A DNA stretch of 9,724 bases from an uncultured Peptococcaceae bacterium (GTDB taxonomy: Bacteria > Bacillota > Limnochordia > Darwinibacteriales > Darwinibacteriaceae), in assembly GCA_937988745.1 (NCBI GenBank), contig CALKAR010000072.1:1-9724 (forward strand), written 5' to 3'. The notes below the pieces were generated by a model. That model did no database searches and was not told the origin of the DNA. It was given only the letters and a program-made list of their open reading frames with translations. Within the stretch, counting starts at the first letter, position 1, and every line of letters begins with the position of its first letter. A program made the translations under genes and the position numbers. Positions 1-5,036 of the stretch are shown piece by piece.

Positions 1-246
1 ACTGAGGCCCAACGGCGGCTACTGGAGATTGTTGACGCTCTTCAATACGTCACCGAAACAACCCTGGCTGACCTCCTTGGCCGTGGCTGGCACAACCGGT
101 TGTGGTCGTGCATGCGGCGCGGCTGGATCGAGTGCATCGGTGCCGTCGAAGACGGCACGCGCTACGTGCGGGTGTTTCGCCTGACGCGTGCTGGGCGTCG
201 GGTGCTGCGGGGTGATGACCGAGGGGTGACGATGGATGGTCGCTAG
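1..246 (+). CDS. Winged-helix DNA-binding protein, 3' part (5' end outside window)
   Basis: An open frame runs from the first base to TAG at 244-246, giving 81 residues with the start outside the window. The pattern is that of a winged helix. A helix (QRRLLEIVDAL) leads into a helix-turn-helix-like stretch (TETTLADLLGRGWHNRLWSCMRRGWIE), then a beta wing (TRYVRVFRLTRAGRRVL) ending in the 'LTxAGRR' phrase common in small MarR/ArsR-like or phage winged-helix proteins. It is probably a phage transcription factor or a small accessory DNA-binding protein. The tail overlaps the next gene by 11 nt, so the two are probably cotranscribed and coupled. The fold call is by pattern only, and the missing N-terminus could carry another domain. 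Confidence 0.6.
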   Translation, partial: TEAQRRLLEIVDALQYVTETTLADLLGRGWHNRLWSCMRRGWIECIGAVEDGTRYVRVFRLTRAGRRVLRGDDRGVTMDGR

Positions 247-535
247 TCTGACTCCTGACCGCCTCGCCGAGCTGCGCCGCATCGCAGAAGCGGCTGTGCC
301 CGGCAAGTGGTCAGGGCAGGAATTTCAACTGGCGATGACTACAAGGACCGCCCTGGCGCTGCTGGACCGCATCGAGGAGCTGGAGGCTGTGCTCCGCCTA
401 GTCTATGACGAGTTTGTACTGGACGTGGCCCGTTGGTGTCGGCACTGCCGTTTGCGTATCGACGATCACGAACCGGAGTGCCCGATGGCCGAAGTTGAGC
501 GAGTGTTGGGTTTAGCGGGAGGTGGCTCGCAGTGA
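236..535 (+). CDS. Small Ea22-like phage protein with possible zinc site
   Basis: This 99-aa protein starts at ATG 236, with the GAGGGGTGA stretch at 221-229 a plausible ribosome binding site. Residues 6-25 (TPDRLAELRRIAEAAVPGKW) and the stretch TALALLDRIEELEA (38-51) resemble the small Ead/Ea22-like proteins common in phage early regions. C68-x2-C71-x6-H78-x3-C82 could bind one zinc ion. The role of such proteins is generally unknown. The gene overlaps the upstream winged-helix gene by 11 nt and the downstream thymidine kinase by 4 nt (GTGA), so it belongs to the same coupled block. Family assignment rests on remembered sequence flavour, and no function is claimed. Confidence 0.65.
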   Translation: MVASLTPDRLAELRRIAEAAVPGKWSGQEFQLAMTTRTALALLDRIEELEAVLRLVYDEFVLDVARWCRHCRLRIDDHEPECPMAEVERVLGLAGGGSQ

Positions 536-1089
536 GTCTCCACGTCATATGTGGGCCGATGAGGAGCGGGAAAACTGCAGAACTGATCCGGTGCGTCCAG
601 CAGGCCAGGGTCTATGGGCGAGAAGCCAGGGTTTTCGTGCATGAGCTAGGTGTCAACCGGAACGACCACATCCTGTTCAGCCGCAGCGGCAAGAGCATTG
701 TTGCCAAGCCAGTGCGGTCCCCAGACGAGGTTTACGGCGCTGATGTGCTTGCCGTCGATGAGGCGCATTTCTGGGACCAATTCCAGGTGCGCCGTCTGGT
801 TGAGTTGTCCCGAGACCATGAGGTCATCGTCGCCGGGCTGGACACGAGCTTTCGCGGCGAGCCTTTTGACGGCATGGCATACCTGTTGGCAATGGCCGAC
901 AGCGTTACTAAGGTGGCGGCAGTATGCGCCCGCTGTGGTGAGCCAGCGACCCGCACCCAGCGGCTGATTGACGGCAAACCCGCCCCGTGGGACAGCCCCG
1001 TCATTCTGCCCGGCGGCGACGACGTGTACGAACCCCGGTGCGAGCGGTGTCACGAGGTGCCGGGGCGACCGGAGGTGAGCGCTGTATGA
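532..1089 (+). CDS. tdk: Thymidine kinase (TK1/type II)
   Basis: This 185-aa protein should phosphorylate thymidine (ATP + thymidine to ADP + dTMP) in the cytoplasm, a salvage step that feeds dTTP synthesis during phage replication. The P-loop is G8-T15 (GPMRSGKT), where most homologues read GPMFSGKS/T. DEAHFW at 76-81 supplies the Mg/catalytic acids, with E77 as probable general base. GLDTSFRGEPF (102-112) matches the TK1 signature. C132/C135 and C170/C173 form the structural zinc site, and VYEPRC (165-170) lies in the thymidine-binding lasso. Length is normal for the family. The start is GTG 532, with GGAGG at 518-522, overlapping the previous stop by 4 nt. The loop usually reading KPAIDxRY is replaced by HELGVNRND (37-45), which may mark a phage-specific subgroup. 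Function is a confident family-level call. Confidence 0.95.
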   Translation: MSLHVICGPMRSGKTAELIRCVQQARVYGREARVFVHELGVNRNDHILFSRSGKSIVAKPVRSPDEVYGADVLAVDEAHFWDQFQVRRLVELSRDHEVIVAGLDTSFRGEPFDGMAYLLAMADSVTKVAAVCARCGEPATRTQRLIDGKPAPWDSPVILPGGDDVYEPRCERCHEVPGRPEVSAV

Positions 1090-1319
1090 CACTGCAGGAC
1101 GTCATCAACGAGGCTATTGCCAACGCCGTCAGGGCCGGAGCAGAGTGGCACGCCATTGTGCAGTGCCAGCAGGACTCCGCCAAGGTCGGCCGCCAGCAGC
1201 GCCAGTGGCTGCAGGACCTGCGCTACCAGCAGACGCTGCGACACCACCAGCGGCAGGCTGCGGAGGCCATTGGACGGGCGATCCTGCGGCTCGCAGTGGA
1301 GCAGGAACGCCCGCGGTAG
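1086..1319 (+). CDS. Small Gln/Arg-rich helical protein of unknown function
   Basis: This 77-aa protein starts at ATG 1086, overlapping the tdk stop by 4 nt (ATGA), with GGAGG at 1071-1075 and a 10-nt spacer. I do not recognise the family. The sequence is rich in Gln, Arg and Ala (for example RQQRQWLQDLRYQQ) and has no obvious breaks in helix propensity, so it is probably one or two long helices. There is no signal peptide or membrane segment. The coupled start favours a real gene over a chance frame. A longer reading that starts at 987 lies within tdk, is less likely and is not used. It may act with the kinase or another early protein, but nothing in the sequence shows this. Confidence 0.6.
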   Translation: MTLQDVINEAIANAVRAGAEWHAIVQCQQDSAKVGRQQRQWLQDLRYQQTLRHHQRQAAEAIGRAILRLAVEQERPR

Positions 1320-1355
1320 GCAGTGCTTGCCATGAGGTAATCAAGTAACATGCTC

Positions 1356-1365
1356 AGGAGGGGAG
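1356..1365 (+). promoter_or_regulatory. Ribosome binding site deciding the start of the 1374 gene
   Basis: AGGAGGGGAG lies between an in-frame ATG at 1350 and ATG 1374. A start at 1350 would place the Shine-Dalgarno sequence inside the gene, so it is rejected. GGAG at 1362-1365 is 8 nt from ATG 1374. TTG 1368 is 6 nt from AGGAGG and stays possible, which would add two residues. Confidence 0.7.
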
Positions 1366-1373
1366 CTTTGACA

Positions 1374-1643
1374 ATGAACGTGATGAATCTGATTGACAGA
1401 AACCTGTCGTACAGTGAGCGAGAGATTGTCGCCGCACTTGCTAAGTTGTACCCCAACGGCGGCCCTGTGGTGTTGACCAGCATAGCGGACCGTGTTGGGT
1501 ACAGCCGATCCACAGCCACCATCGCCTTGCGGAAGCTGGCGATGATCGGCATCGTCGAAACCCGCAACATGGGCATGAAGGGCACATACCTGAAGGTGCT
1601 TCAGCCGAAGGTATGGCTGGCGCTGGCGAGGATGGCGGAATGA
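1374..1643 (+). CDS. Winged-helix transcriptional regulator, small
   Basis: This 89-aa protein has a clear winged-helix layout. Residues 12-27 form the first helix, VVLTSIADRVGYSRSTATIALRKL (32-55) is the helix-turn-helix with the recognition helix near 44-55, and IGIVETRNMGMKGTYLKVL (58-76) is the beta wing. The whole protein is essentially one DNA-binding domain, as in small phage repressors and MarR-like regulators. It is likely to regulate a phage promoter or help at an origin. It sits 54 nt after the coupled tdk block and 98 nt before dam, with its own strong ribosome binding site. A 5-bp inverted repeat (GACAG/CTGTC, 1395-1408) lies in its first codons and may be chance. The fold call is good, the target unknown. 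Confidence 0.75.
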   Translation: MNVMNLIDRNLSYSEREIVAALAKLYPNGGPVVLTSIADRVGYSRSTATIALRKLAMIGIVETRNMGMKGTYLKVLQPKVWLALARMAE

Positions 1644-1670
1644 TATACGCGAGCGAAGGTGACAGAGAGA

Positions 1671-1716
1671 ACCCGGCCCGCAAGCCCCGGAATTCATTCC
1701 GGGGTTAGGGCCGGGT
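1671..1716. repeat. 46-nt nested hairpin upstream of dam, IS605-end-like core
   Basis: An outer stem pairs ACCCGGCCC (1671-1679) with GGGCCGGGT (1708-1716) without mismatch. After a small internal loop, an inner stem pairs CCCCGGAA (1685-1692) with TTCCGGGG (1697-1704) around a TTCA loop, extended by G1684-U1705 and A1683-U1706. No T-run follows, so it is a poor intrinsic terminator. The AAGCCCC...GGGG core with a TTCA loop looks like the subterminal hairpins of IS200/IS605-type elements, and its 20-nt core matches the hairpin after dam at 16/20 positions. Alternatives are an operator, a factor-dependent terminator, or a structured dam leader. The structure is certain; its role is not. Confidence 0.7.
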
Positions 1717-1741
1717 CAGACCAGTTGTTAGGGGGGCTCCT

Positions 1742-2536
1742 ATGCTTAAACCGTTGCTCAAGTGGGCAGGCGGCAAGCGCTGGCTGGTGCCCACCATAAA
1801 GAAGCTCTACAAGGGGCATGAACACCGCTGTTTCGTGGAGCCCTTCTGCGGCGGCATGGCCGTGACCTTGGGGCTGTTGCCCAAACACGCCGTTTTGAAT
1901 GACATCAACCCGCACCTGATCAATTTCTATCGTTGGGTAGGCAAAGGCCTGGAGTTCACCATCGAAATGCGTAACGACCGGGATCTCTACTACGCCCACC
2001 GCCGCCGTTTCAACGAGCTGATTCGGCAAGGGCAGGCCGATACCGCTGAAGCGGCTCAGTTGTTCTTTTATCTCAACCGCACGGGCTACAACGGCCTGTG
2101 CCGTTTCAACCGACAAGGCGAGTTCAATGTTCCCTTCGGCAAGTATAAGCACATCAACTACGAGATGGACCTGGACAGGTACCGCACCTTCTTCAACGAG
2201 TGGCGCTTCTATTGTGGAGACTTCGAGGAGCTTGAGTTCGAGCCGACCTGTTTCATCTATGCCGATCCGCCCTATGATGTGGAGTTCCGGCAGTACTCCA
2301 AAGAGGGGTTCGGCTGGGATGACCAGGTCCGCCTGGCTGAATGGCTGGCCCGTCACCCAGGCCCCGTCATAGCCTCCAACCAGGCGACGCCCAGAATTGT
2401 GGAGCTGTATACGAAACTTGGCTTCCGAATCGAGTACGTGCAGGCCCCCAGGATGATTAGCTGTACGGGTGATCGGTCACCGGCCCTGGAGATCCTGGCG
2501 CTCAAGGGCTTAGATGACAGCAGGATGCAAGGGTAA
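1742..2536 (+). CDS. dam: DNA adenine-N6 methyltransferase, Dam/DpnM type
   Basis: This 264-aa protein should transfer a methyl group from S-adenosylmethionine to adenine N6 in double-stranded DNA. Motif X is PLLKWAGGKR (4-13), motif I is FVEPFCGGMA (31-40), with D54 in LNDIN at the next SAM-contact position. The catalytic motif IV is DPPY (175-178). NRTGYNGLCRFN (112-123) followed by GEFNVPFG is the stretch typical of the D12-class GATC-specific family (Dam, DpnM), so GATC is the likely target. No cognate restriction gene is seen, so it is probably an orphan phage enzyme that protects phage DNA or marks replication or packaging. The start is ATG 1742 after a G-rich stretch (AGGGGGG, 1730-1736). 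It is flanked by two related hairpins (1671-1716, 2545-2578), which suggests it may have been acquired as a cassette. Confidence 0.95.
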   Translation: MLKPLLKWAGGKRWLVPTIKKLYKGHEHRCFVEPFCGGMAVTLGLLPKHAVLNDINPHLINFYRWVGKGLEFTIEMRNDRDLYYAHRRRFNELIRQGQADTAEAAQLFFYLNRTGYNGLCRFNRQGEFNVPFGKYKHINYEMDLDRYRTFFNEWRFYCGDFEELEFEPTCFIYADPPYDVEFRQYSKEGFGWDDQVRLAEWLARHPGPVIASNQATPRIVELYTKLGFRIEYVQAPRMISCTGDRSPALEILALKGLDDSRMQG

Positions 2537-2544
2537 TCCTCTAG

Positions 2545-2578
2545 GAATCCTCAGACTTCAGTCCGGGGAGGAGGTCAA
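2545..2578 (+). repeat. IS200/IS605-type end-like hairpin after dam
   Basis: The sequence begins GAATCCTC, has the core GACTTCAGTC (2554-2563), and ends GGGGAGGAGGTCAA. TCCTC (2548-2552) pairs with GGGGA (2565-2569), with one U-G pair. GAC/GUC closes a TTCA loop, and A2553/C2564 is a mismatch. A GAAT...CC stem, a GACTTCAGTC core and a GAGG...TCAA tail are what I recall of IS200/IS605 right ends and of the 3' ends of TnpB guide RNAs. No tnpA or tnpB lies in the window, so this would be a solo relic or a guide-RNA-like remnant. Its right arm is also the ribosome binding site of the next gene. It could instead be a plain translational hairpin. Confidence 0.5.
2565..2574 (+). promoter_or_regulatory. 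Ribosome binding site inside a hairpin, sets TTG 2584 as start
   Basis: GGGGAGGAGG is 9 nt before TTG 2584. ATG 2605 lacks a comparable site. The first half pairs with TCCTC 2548-2552, and a second TCCTC copy (2537-2541) offers an alternative partner, so folding of the mRNA could limit translation. Confidence 0.65.
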
Positions 2579-2583
2579 GGCCG

Positions 2584-2880
2584 TTGAAGCGGTCGTATGG
2601 TCATATGTATATTTATAAGCTCTACCGAGCATACATGCTGTCCAAGTACGGCCCAGGCCCGTGGGCGGATGTGCCGGAGGAGGACAGGTTCTACAACTGG
2701 CGGGCGCGCCATTTTTCGACCAGTGAGCTTCCCTCGGATGTGTTCGTCGGTATCAGCCAAGCCTACAGCGAGGATGTTCGCAGGCGCAACCGCAGCAAGA
2801 AGTCCTCCGGCTCCCGCAACAGGCGCGGGCGCAAAACGGCAAAACCTATCAAAATTACCCGCTACCCGATCGACTTCTAA
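2584..2880 (+). CDS. Unrecognised 98-aa protein with basic C-terminus
   Basis: This 98-aa protein starts at TTG 2584, chosen for the strong ribosome binding site at 2565-2574. A shorter form from ATG 2605 would have 91 residues. I do not recognise the family. The N-terminal third is rich in Tyr and Leu (MYIYKLYRAYMLSKYG, residues 8-23), followed by a Trp-containing segment (PWADVPEEDRFYNWRARHF). The last third, from about residue 66, is strongly basic (RRRNRSKKSSGSRNRRGRK), as in nucleic-acid-binding tails. There are no membrane segments, no Cys and no catalytic motif. It lies 47 nt after dam and 119 nt before the small terminase, just ahead of the late promoter. It could be a small DNA- or RNA-binding regulator, but that is inference from charge alone. 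Confidence 0.6.
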   Translation: MKRSYGHMYIYKLYRAYMLSKYGPGPWADVPEEDRFYNWRARHFSTSELPSDVFVGISQAYSEDVRRRNRSKKSSGSRNRRGRKTAKPIKITRYPIDF

Positions 2881-2903
2881 GCCGCGCCGCTATTGCATTA
2901 GTG

Positions 2904-2932
2904 TTGACACGGCGGGGTTTACATGCTAGCAT
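2904..2932 (+). promoter_or_regulatory. Sigma70-type promoter for the packaging/head genes
   Basis: A perfect -35 hexamer TTGACA (2904-2909) is followed by a 17-bp spacer and the -10 hexamer TAGCAT (2927-2932, 4/6). TGC at 2924-2926 directly before it makes an extended -10. ATGCTAGCAT (2923-2932) is a perfect 10-bp palindrome over the -10, so a repressor could bind there. Transcription should start near 2939-2940. It is the only convincing promoter I see in the window. Confidence 0.75.
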
Positions 2933-2957
2933 ATACTCAAGCCGCATTGTCTATAAC

Positions 2958-2988
2958 GGCCAGGCGTGTGCGCCTGGTCTTTTGTTTT
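2958..2988 (+). terminator. Intrinsic terminator in the leader before the small terminase
   Basis: GGCCAGGCG (2958-2966) pairs with CGCCTGGTC (2971-2979) around a TGTG loop. This is nine pairs including one G-U. The run TTTTGTTTT follows at 2980-2988. It ends just before the terminase ribosome binding site and about 20 nt after the predicted transcription start, so a transcript from the upstream promoter would stop after roughly 50 nt unless read-through occurs. The upstream GCCG (2941-2944) can pair with CGGC (2957-2960) and would weakly compete with the stem base. Confidence 0.8.
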
Positions 2989-2989
2989 G

Positions 2990-2995
2990 GGTGAT
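2990..2995 (+). promoter_or_regulatory. Ribosome binding site setting TTG 3000 as the small terminase start
   Basis: GGTGAT matches the 3' part of the extended Shine-Dalgarno consensus (GGAGGTGAT) and sits correctly for TTG 3000. Longer in-frame readings back to 2901 would cross the promoter and terminator and are not credible. GTG 2991 overlaps the site itself. Confidence 0.6.
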
Positions 2996-2999
2996 AGCG

Positions 3000-3464
3000 T
3001 TGGCTGAACCGCCGCAGATGCTGCTAGCAAACATCCTCAAAGAGGCCATTGACAAGGCCCGTGTGTTCAGCGACCGCTTTATCGTGCCCGACGACTTCAT
3101 GCTAGGCCACCCAGAGCGGGAGAAGATGATCGTCTACCTCAAGGCTTTGTCCTGGAAGGGCACCGAGAGCGGAGCGGCGGACAGCGCCCGTGTGTCTGTG
3201 TGGAAGGTCCGCAACGAATGGCGCAAGCACAAGGAGTTCGTTGAGATGGAGCAGCTTGCCCACGAAGCCTGTACGGACCTTGTGGAAGAGACGGCGCTCA
3301 TGCTGGGCTACCTCAATGGCGATCAGAGGATGATTGAGCGCGTTCTCAAGGCCCGGCGCGGTGATCGCTACAACGACCGTCAGGAGATTACCGGCAAGGG
3401 CGGCGCTCCGATTGAGTTCACCATCAACCTGGGCGGCGTGCCGAGGCCGCAGAGGCTTGAATGA
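3000..3464 (+). CDS. terS: Terminase small subunit
   Basis: This 154-aa protein probably recognises the phage packaging site and hands DNA to the large subunit. Residues 39-80 form a helix-turn-helix-like region (EREKMIVYLKAL...SARVSVWKVRNEWRKHKEF), matching small terminases in which a 'wkvr..W..h.eF' phrase ends the DNA-binding part. A helical middle (83-120, with DLVEETALMLGYLNGDQRMIERVLKA) would form the oligomer core. The end (GDRYNDRQEITGKGGAPIEF, 121-140) is the flexible tail phrase common in these proteins. The TTG 3000 start is set by GGTGAT at 2990-2995. The stop overlaps the large terminase start (ATGA), which is the usual gene order. Family membership is inferred from pattern and position. 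Confidence 0.85.
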   Translation: MAEPPQMLLANILKEAIDKARVFSDRFIVPDDFMLGHPEREKMIVYLKALSWKGTESGAADSARVSVWKVRNEWRKHKEFVEMEQLAHEACTDLVEETALMLGYLNGDQRMIERVLKARRGDRYNDRQEITGKGGAPIEFTINLGGVPRPQRLE

Positions 3465-4861
3465 TGCGGGCGAAGGGGTTTGACCTATCAACCGTATACG
3501 TGCCCACAGAGCGCCAGCGGGTGTTCCACTCCTGCCCTGCCGATGTGGTGTTGTACGGCGGGGCTGCTGGCGGCGGCAAGTCCGAAGCCTTGTTGTGGGA
3601 GGCCTTCATCCAATGCGTGGAGACTCCCGGCAACAAGGCTTTGCTTTTGCGCCGCACGTTCCCGGAGCTGAATCGGTCTCTGATCCAGCGCAGCTTGGAG
3701 AAGTTCCCTCGCAGCGTTTGCGAGTGGAGAGCCAGCGAGAAGGCGTGGTACTTCAAGAATGGTTCTGTGTTGGAGTTTGGGTACTGTGAGCGAGAGTCCG
3801 ACGTCCACAAGTACCAGTCGTCTGAGTACGGCTTCATCGGCTTTGACGAGCTAACCCACTTCACAAAGTACATGTGGACGTACCTGGTCGGCTCCCGTCT
3901 TCGCTCCACGGTCCCCGGTGCGTGGCCGAGGGCCAGGGCCGCAAGCAACCCAGGGAACATCGGCCACCTTTGGGTCAAGGAAATGTTCGTGGACAAGGGC
4001 CTGCGGGACATCGTTTGGGAGGACGAGACGGGAGTCCGGTACGCTTTCATTCCGGCCAGGGTTCAGGACAACCCCTACCTGCTCAAGAACGACCCGGACT
4101 ACATCCGCCGCCTGCAGAGCTTGCCCGAAGCGGAGCGCAGGGCGCTGCTCGAAGGCGACTGGAACGTGTTTGCCGGGCAGTATTTCCCCGAGTGGCGTGA
4201 GGACATCCACGTCGTCGAGCCGTTTGAAATCCCCAAGTGGTGGAAGCGGTTTCGTAGCTTGGACTACGGCCTGGACTGCACGGCCTGTTACTGGTGGGCG
4301 GTTTCGCCGGAGGGCAAGCTCTACGTCTACCGTGAGCTTTACAAATCCAACCTGACGCTCACGGAGGCTGCTGAGATCATCCTCAGCATGACGCCAAAAG
4401 ATGAGATTATCAGCTACACCGTGGCCTCCCCCGACCTGTGGAACCGCCGTCAGGATCGGGGCATTTCCGGTGCAGAGATCATGGCCCAGGCCGGACTGAA
4501 AGGTTTGGTCCCGGCTGACAACCGCAGGGTTCCAGGCTGGCGGGCGTTGCGGGAGGCGCTCAAGCCCTACGACGACCTGAACAGCGAGCCTGACCCCGTG
4601 ACGGGGCAGCCTCGCAAGACGGCCCGCCTGCAGATATTCCGCAACTGCTACGACCTTATCCGCACCCTCCCCGCTCTCGTCCACGACGAGAACGACCCGG
4701 AGGATGTGGCAGATGAGTGCGAGGACCACGGCCCGGAGGCCATTCGGTACGGTATCATGTCCCGCCCGCCGAAGACGGTGAGCCAGCGCGAGCTATACGA
4801 GCGCAGGCGCAGGCGGGAAAGGCTTACACGCCCTGTGGTGAGCAGTATCACGGGCTATTGA
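3461..4861 (+). CDS. terL: Terminase large subunit (ATPase-nuclease)
   Basis: This 466-aa protein is the DNA packaging motor and endonuclease, docking on the portal. The ATPase half has Walker A GGAAGGGKS (33-41), an R64-R65 pair in the LLLRRTFPEL segment, Walker B FIGFDE (125-130) with catalytic E130, and coupling motif SNPG (162-165). The RNase H-like nuclease half has D268 (SLDYG), D325 (ASPDLW) and the C-terminal DHGPEAIRYG (422-431), where family members usually read DH..DALRYG. Length is normal. ATG 3461 overlaps the terS stop; ATG 3464 directly follows in frame and either may be used. The last 35 residues are strongly basic (YERRRRRERL), plausible for DNA or portal contact. All catalytic motifs are intact. 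Confidence 0.97.
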   Translation: MMRAKGFDLSTVYVPTERQRVFHSCPADVVLYGGAAGGGKSEALLWEAFIQCVETPGNKALLLRRTFPELNRSLIQRSLEKFPRSVCEWRASEKAWYFKNGSVLEFGYCERESDVHKYQSSEYGFIGFDELTHFTKYMWTYLVGSRLRSTVPGAWPRARAASNPGNIGHLWVKEMFVDKGLRDIVWEDETGVRYAFIPARVQDNPYLLKNDPDYIRRLQSLPEAERRALLEGDWNVFAGQYFPEWREDIHVVEPFEIPKWWKRFRSLDYGLDCTACYWWAVSPEGKLYVYRELYKSNLTLTEAAEIILSMTPKDEIISYTVASPDLWNRRQDRGISGAEIMAQAGLKGLVPADNRRVPGWRALREALKPYDDLNSEPDPVTGQPRKTARLQIFRNCYDLIRTLPALVHDENDPEDVADECEDHGPEAIRYGIMSRPPKTVSQRELYERRRRRERLTRPVVSSITGY

Positions 4862-4886
4862 GGGGGATAGGGGGTCAAGAGCGGCC

Positions 4887-5036
4887 ATGCCGTTTAAATC
4901 AAAAGCCCAGCGCCGTAAGTTCTACGCCATGGCGCAGCGGGGCGAGATCCCGCGGGAGACGGTCCGCGAGTGGGAGCGCAAGACCGGCAAGCGCAAGCTG
5001 CCGGAGCGTGTGAACAAGCGCAAAGGTGATAAGTGA
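4887..5036 (+). CDS. 49-aa basic phage protein between terminase and portal
   Basis: A 49-residue protein beginning MPFKSKAQRRKFYAMAQRGE and ending in a Lys/Arg-rich tail. The opening resembles the short MPxKSxAQRRxMYA-type proteins often found beside phage terminase and portal genes (DUF3008-like in flavour). Their role is unknown, and a basic protein of this size could bind DNA at the packaging stage. A G-rich stretch (4871-4874) is a weak ribosome binding site. The gene starts 25 nt after terL, and its TGA (5034-5036) overlaps the portal start. The conserved-looking opening and the tight fit between two essential genes support it despite the size. Confidence 0.75.
   Translation: MPFKSKAQRRKFYAMAQRGEIPRETVREWERKTGKRKLPERVNKRKGDK

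Noticed and set aside
1368..1373. TTGACA possible -35 element before the winged-helix gene
   Set aside because: No -10-like hexamer lies 16-18 nt downstream, and the bases sit between the ribosome binding site and the start codon. Another TTGACA at 1393 also lacks a -10 at usual spacing.
2047..2054. TGAAGCGG shared between dam and the sequence after the IS605-like hairpin (a possible guide target)
   Set aside because: Eight bases are expected by chance in a window of this size, and the match does not begin at the would-be guide start.
1694..2356. 220-codon open frame on the - strand opposite dam
   Set aside because: It lies fully inside dam and the upstream hairpin, with no recognisable protein features.
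2901..2999. Longer small terminase start at GTG 2901
   Set aside because: It would translate through the promoter and terminator; the ribosome binding site at 2990-2995 supports TTG 3000.
4046..4055. TTCATTCCGG, matching part of the hairpin before dam
   Set aside because: It has no left arm to form a hairpin and lies in conserved terL coding sequence; chance.
3851..4729. 292-codon open frame on the - strand opposite terL
   Set aside because: It is a shadow of a gene whose catalytic motifs are all intact on the + strand.
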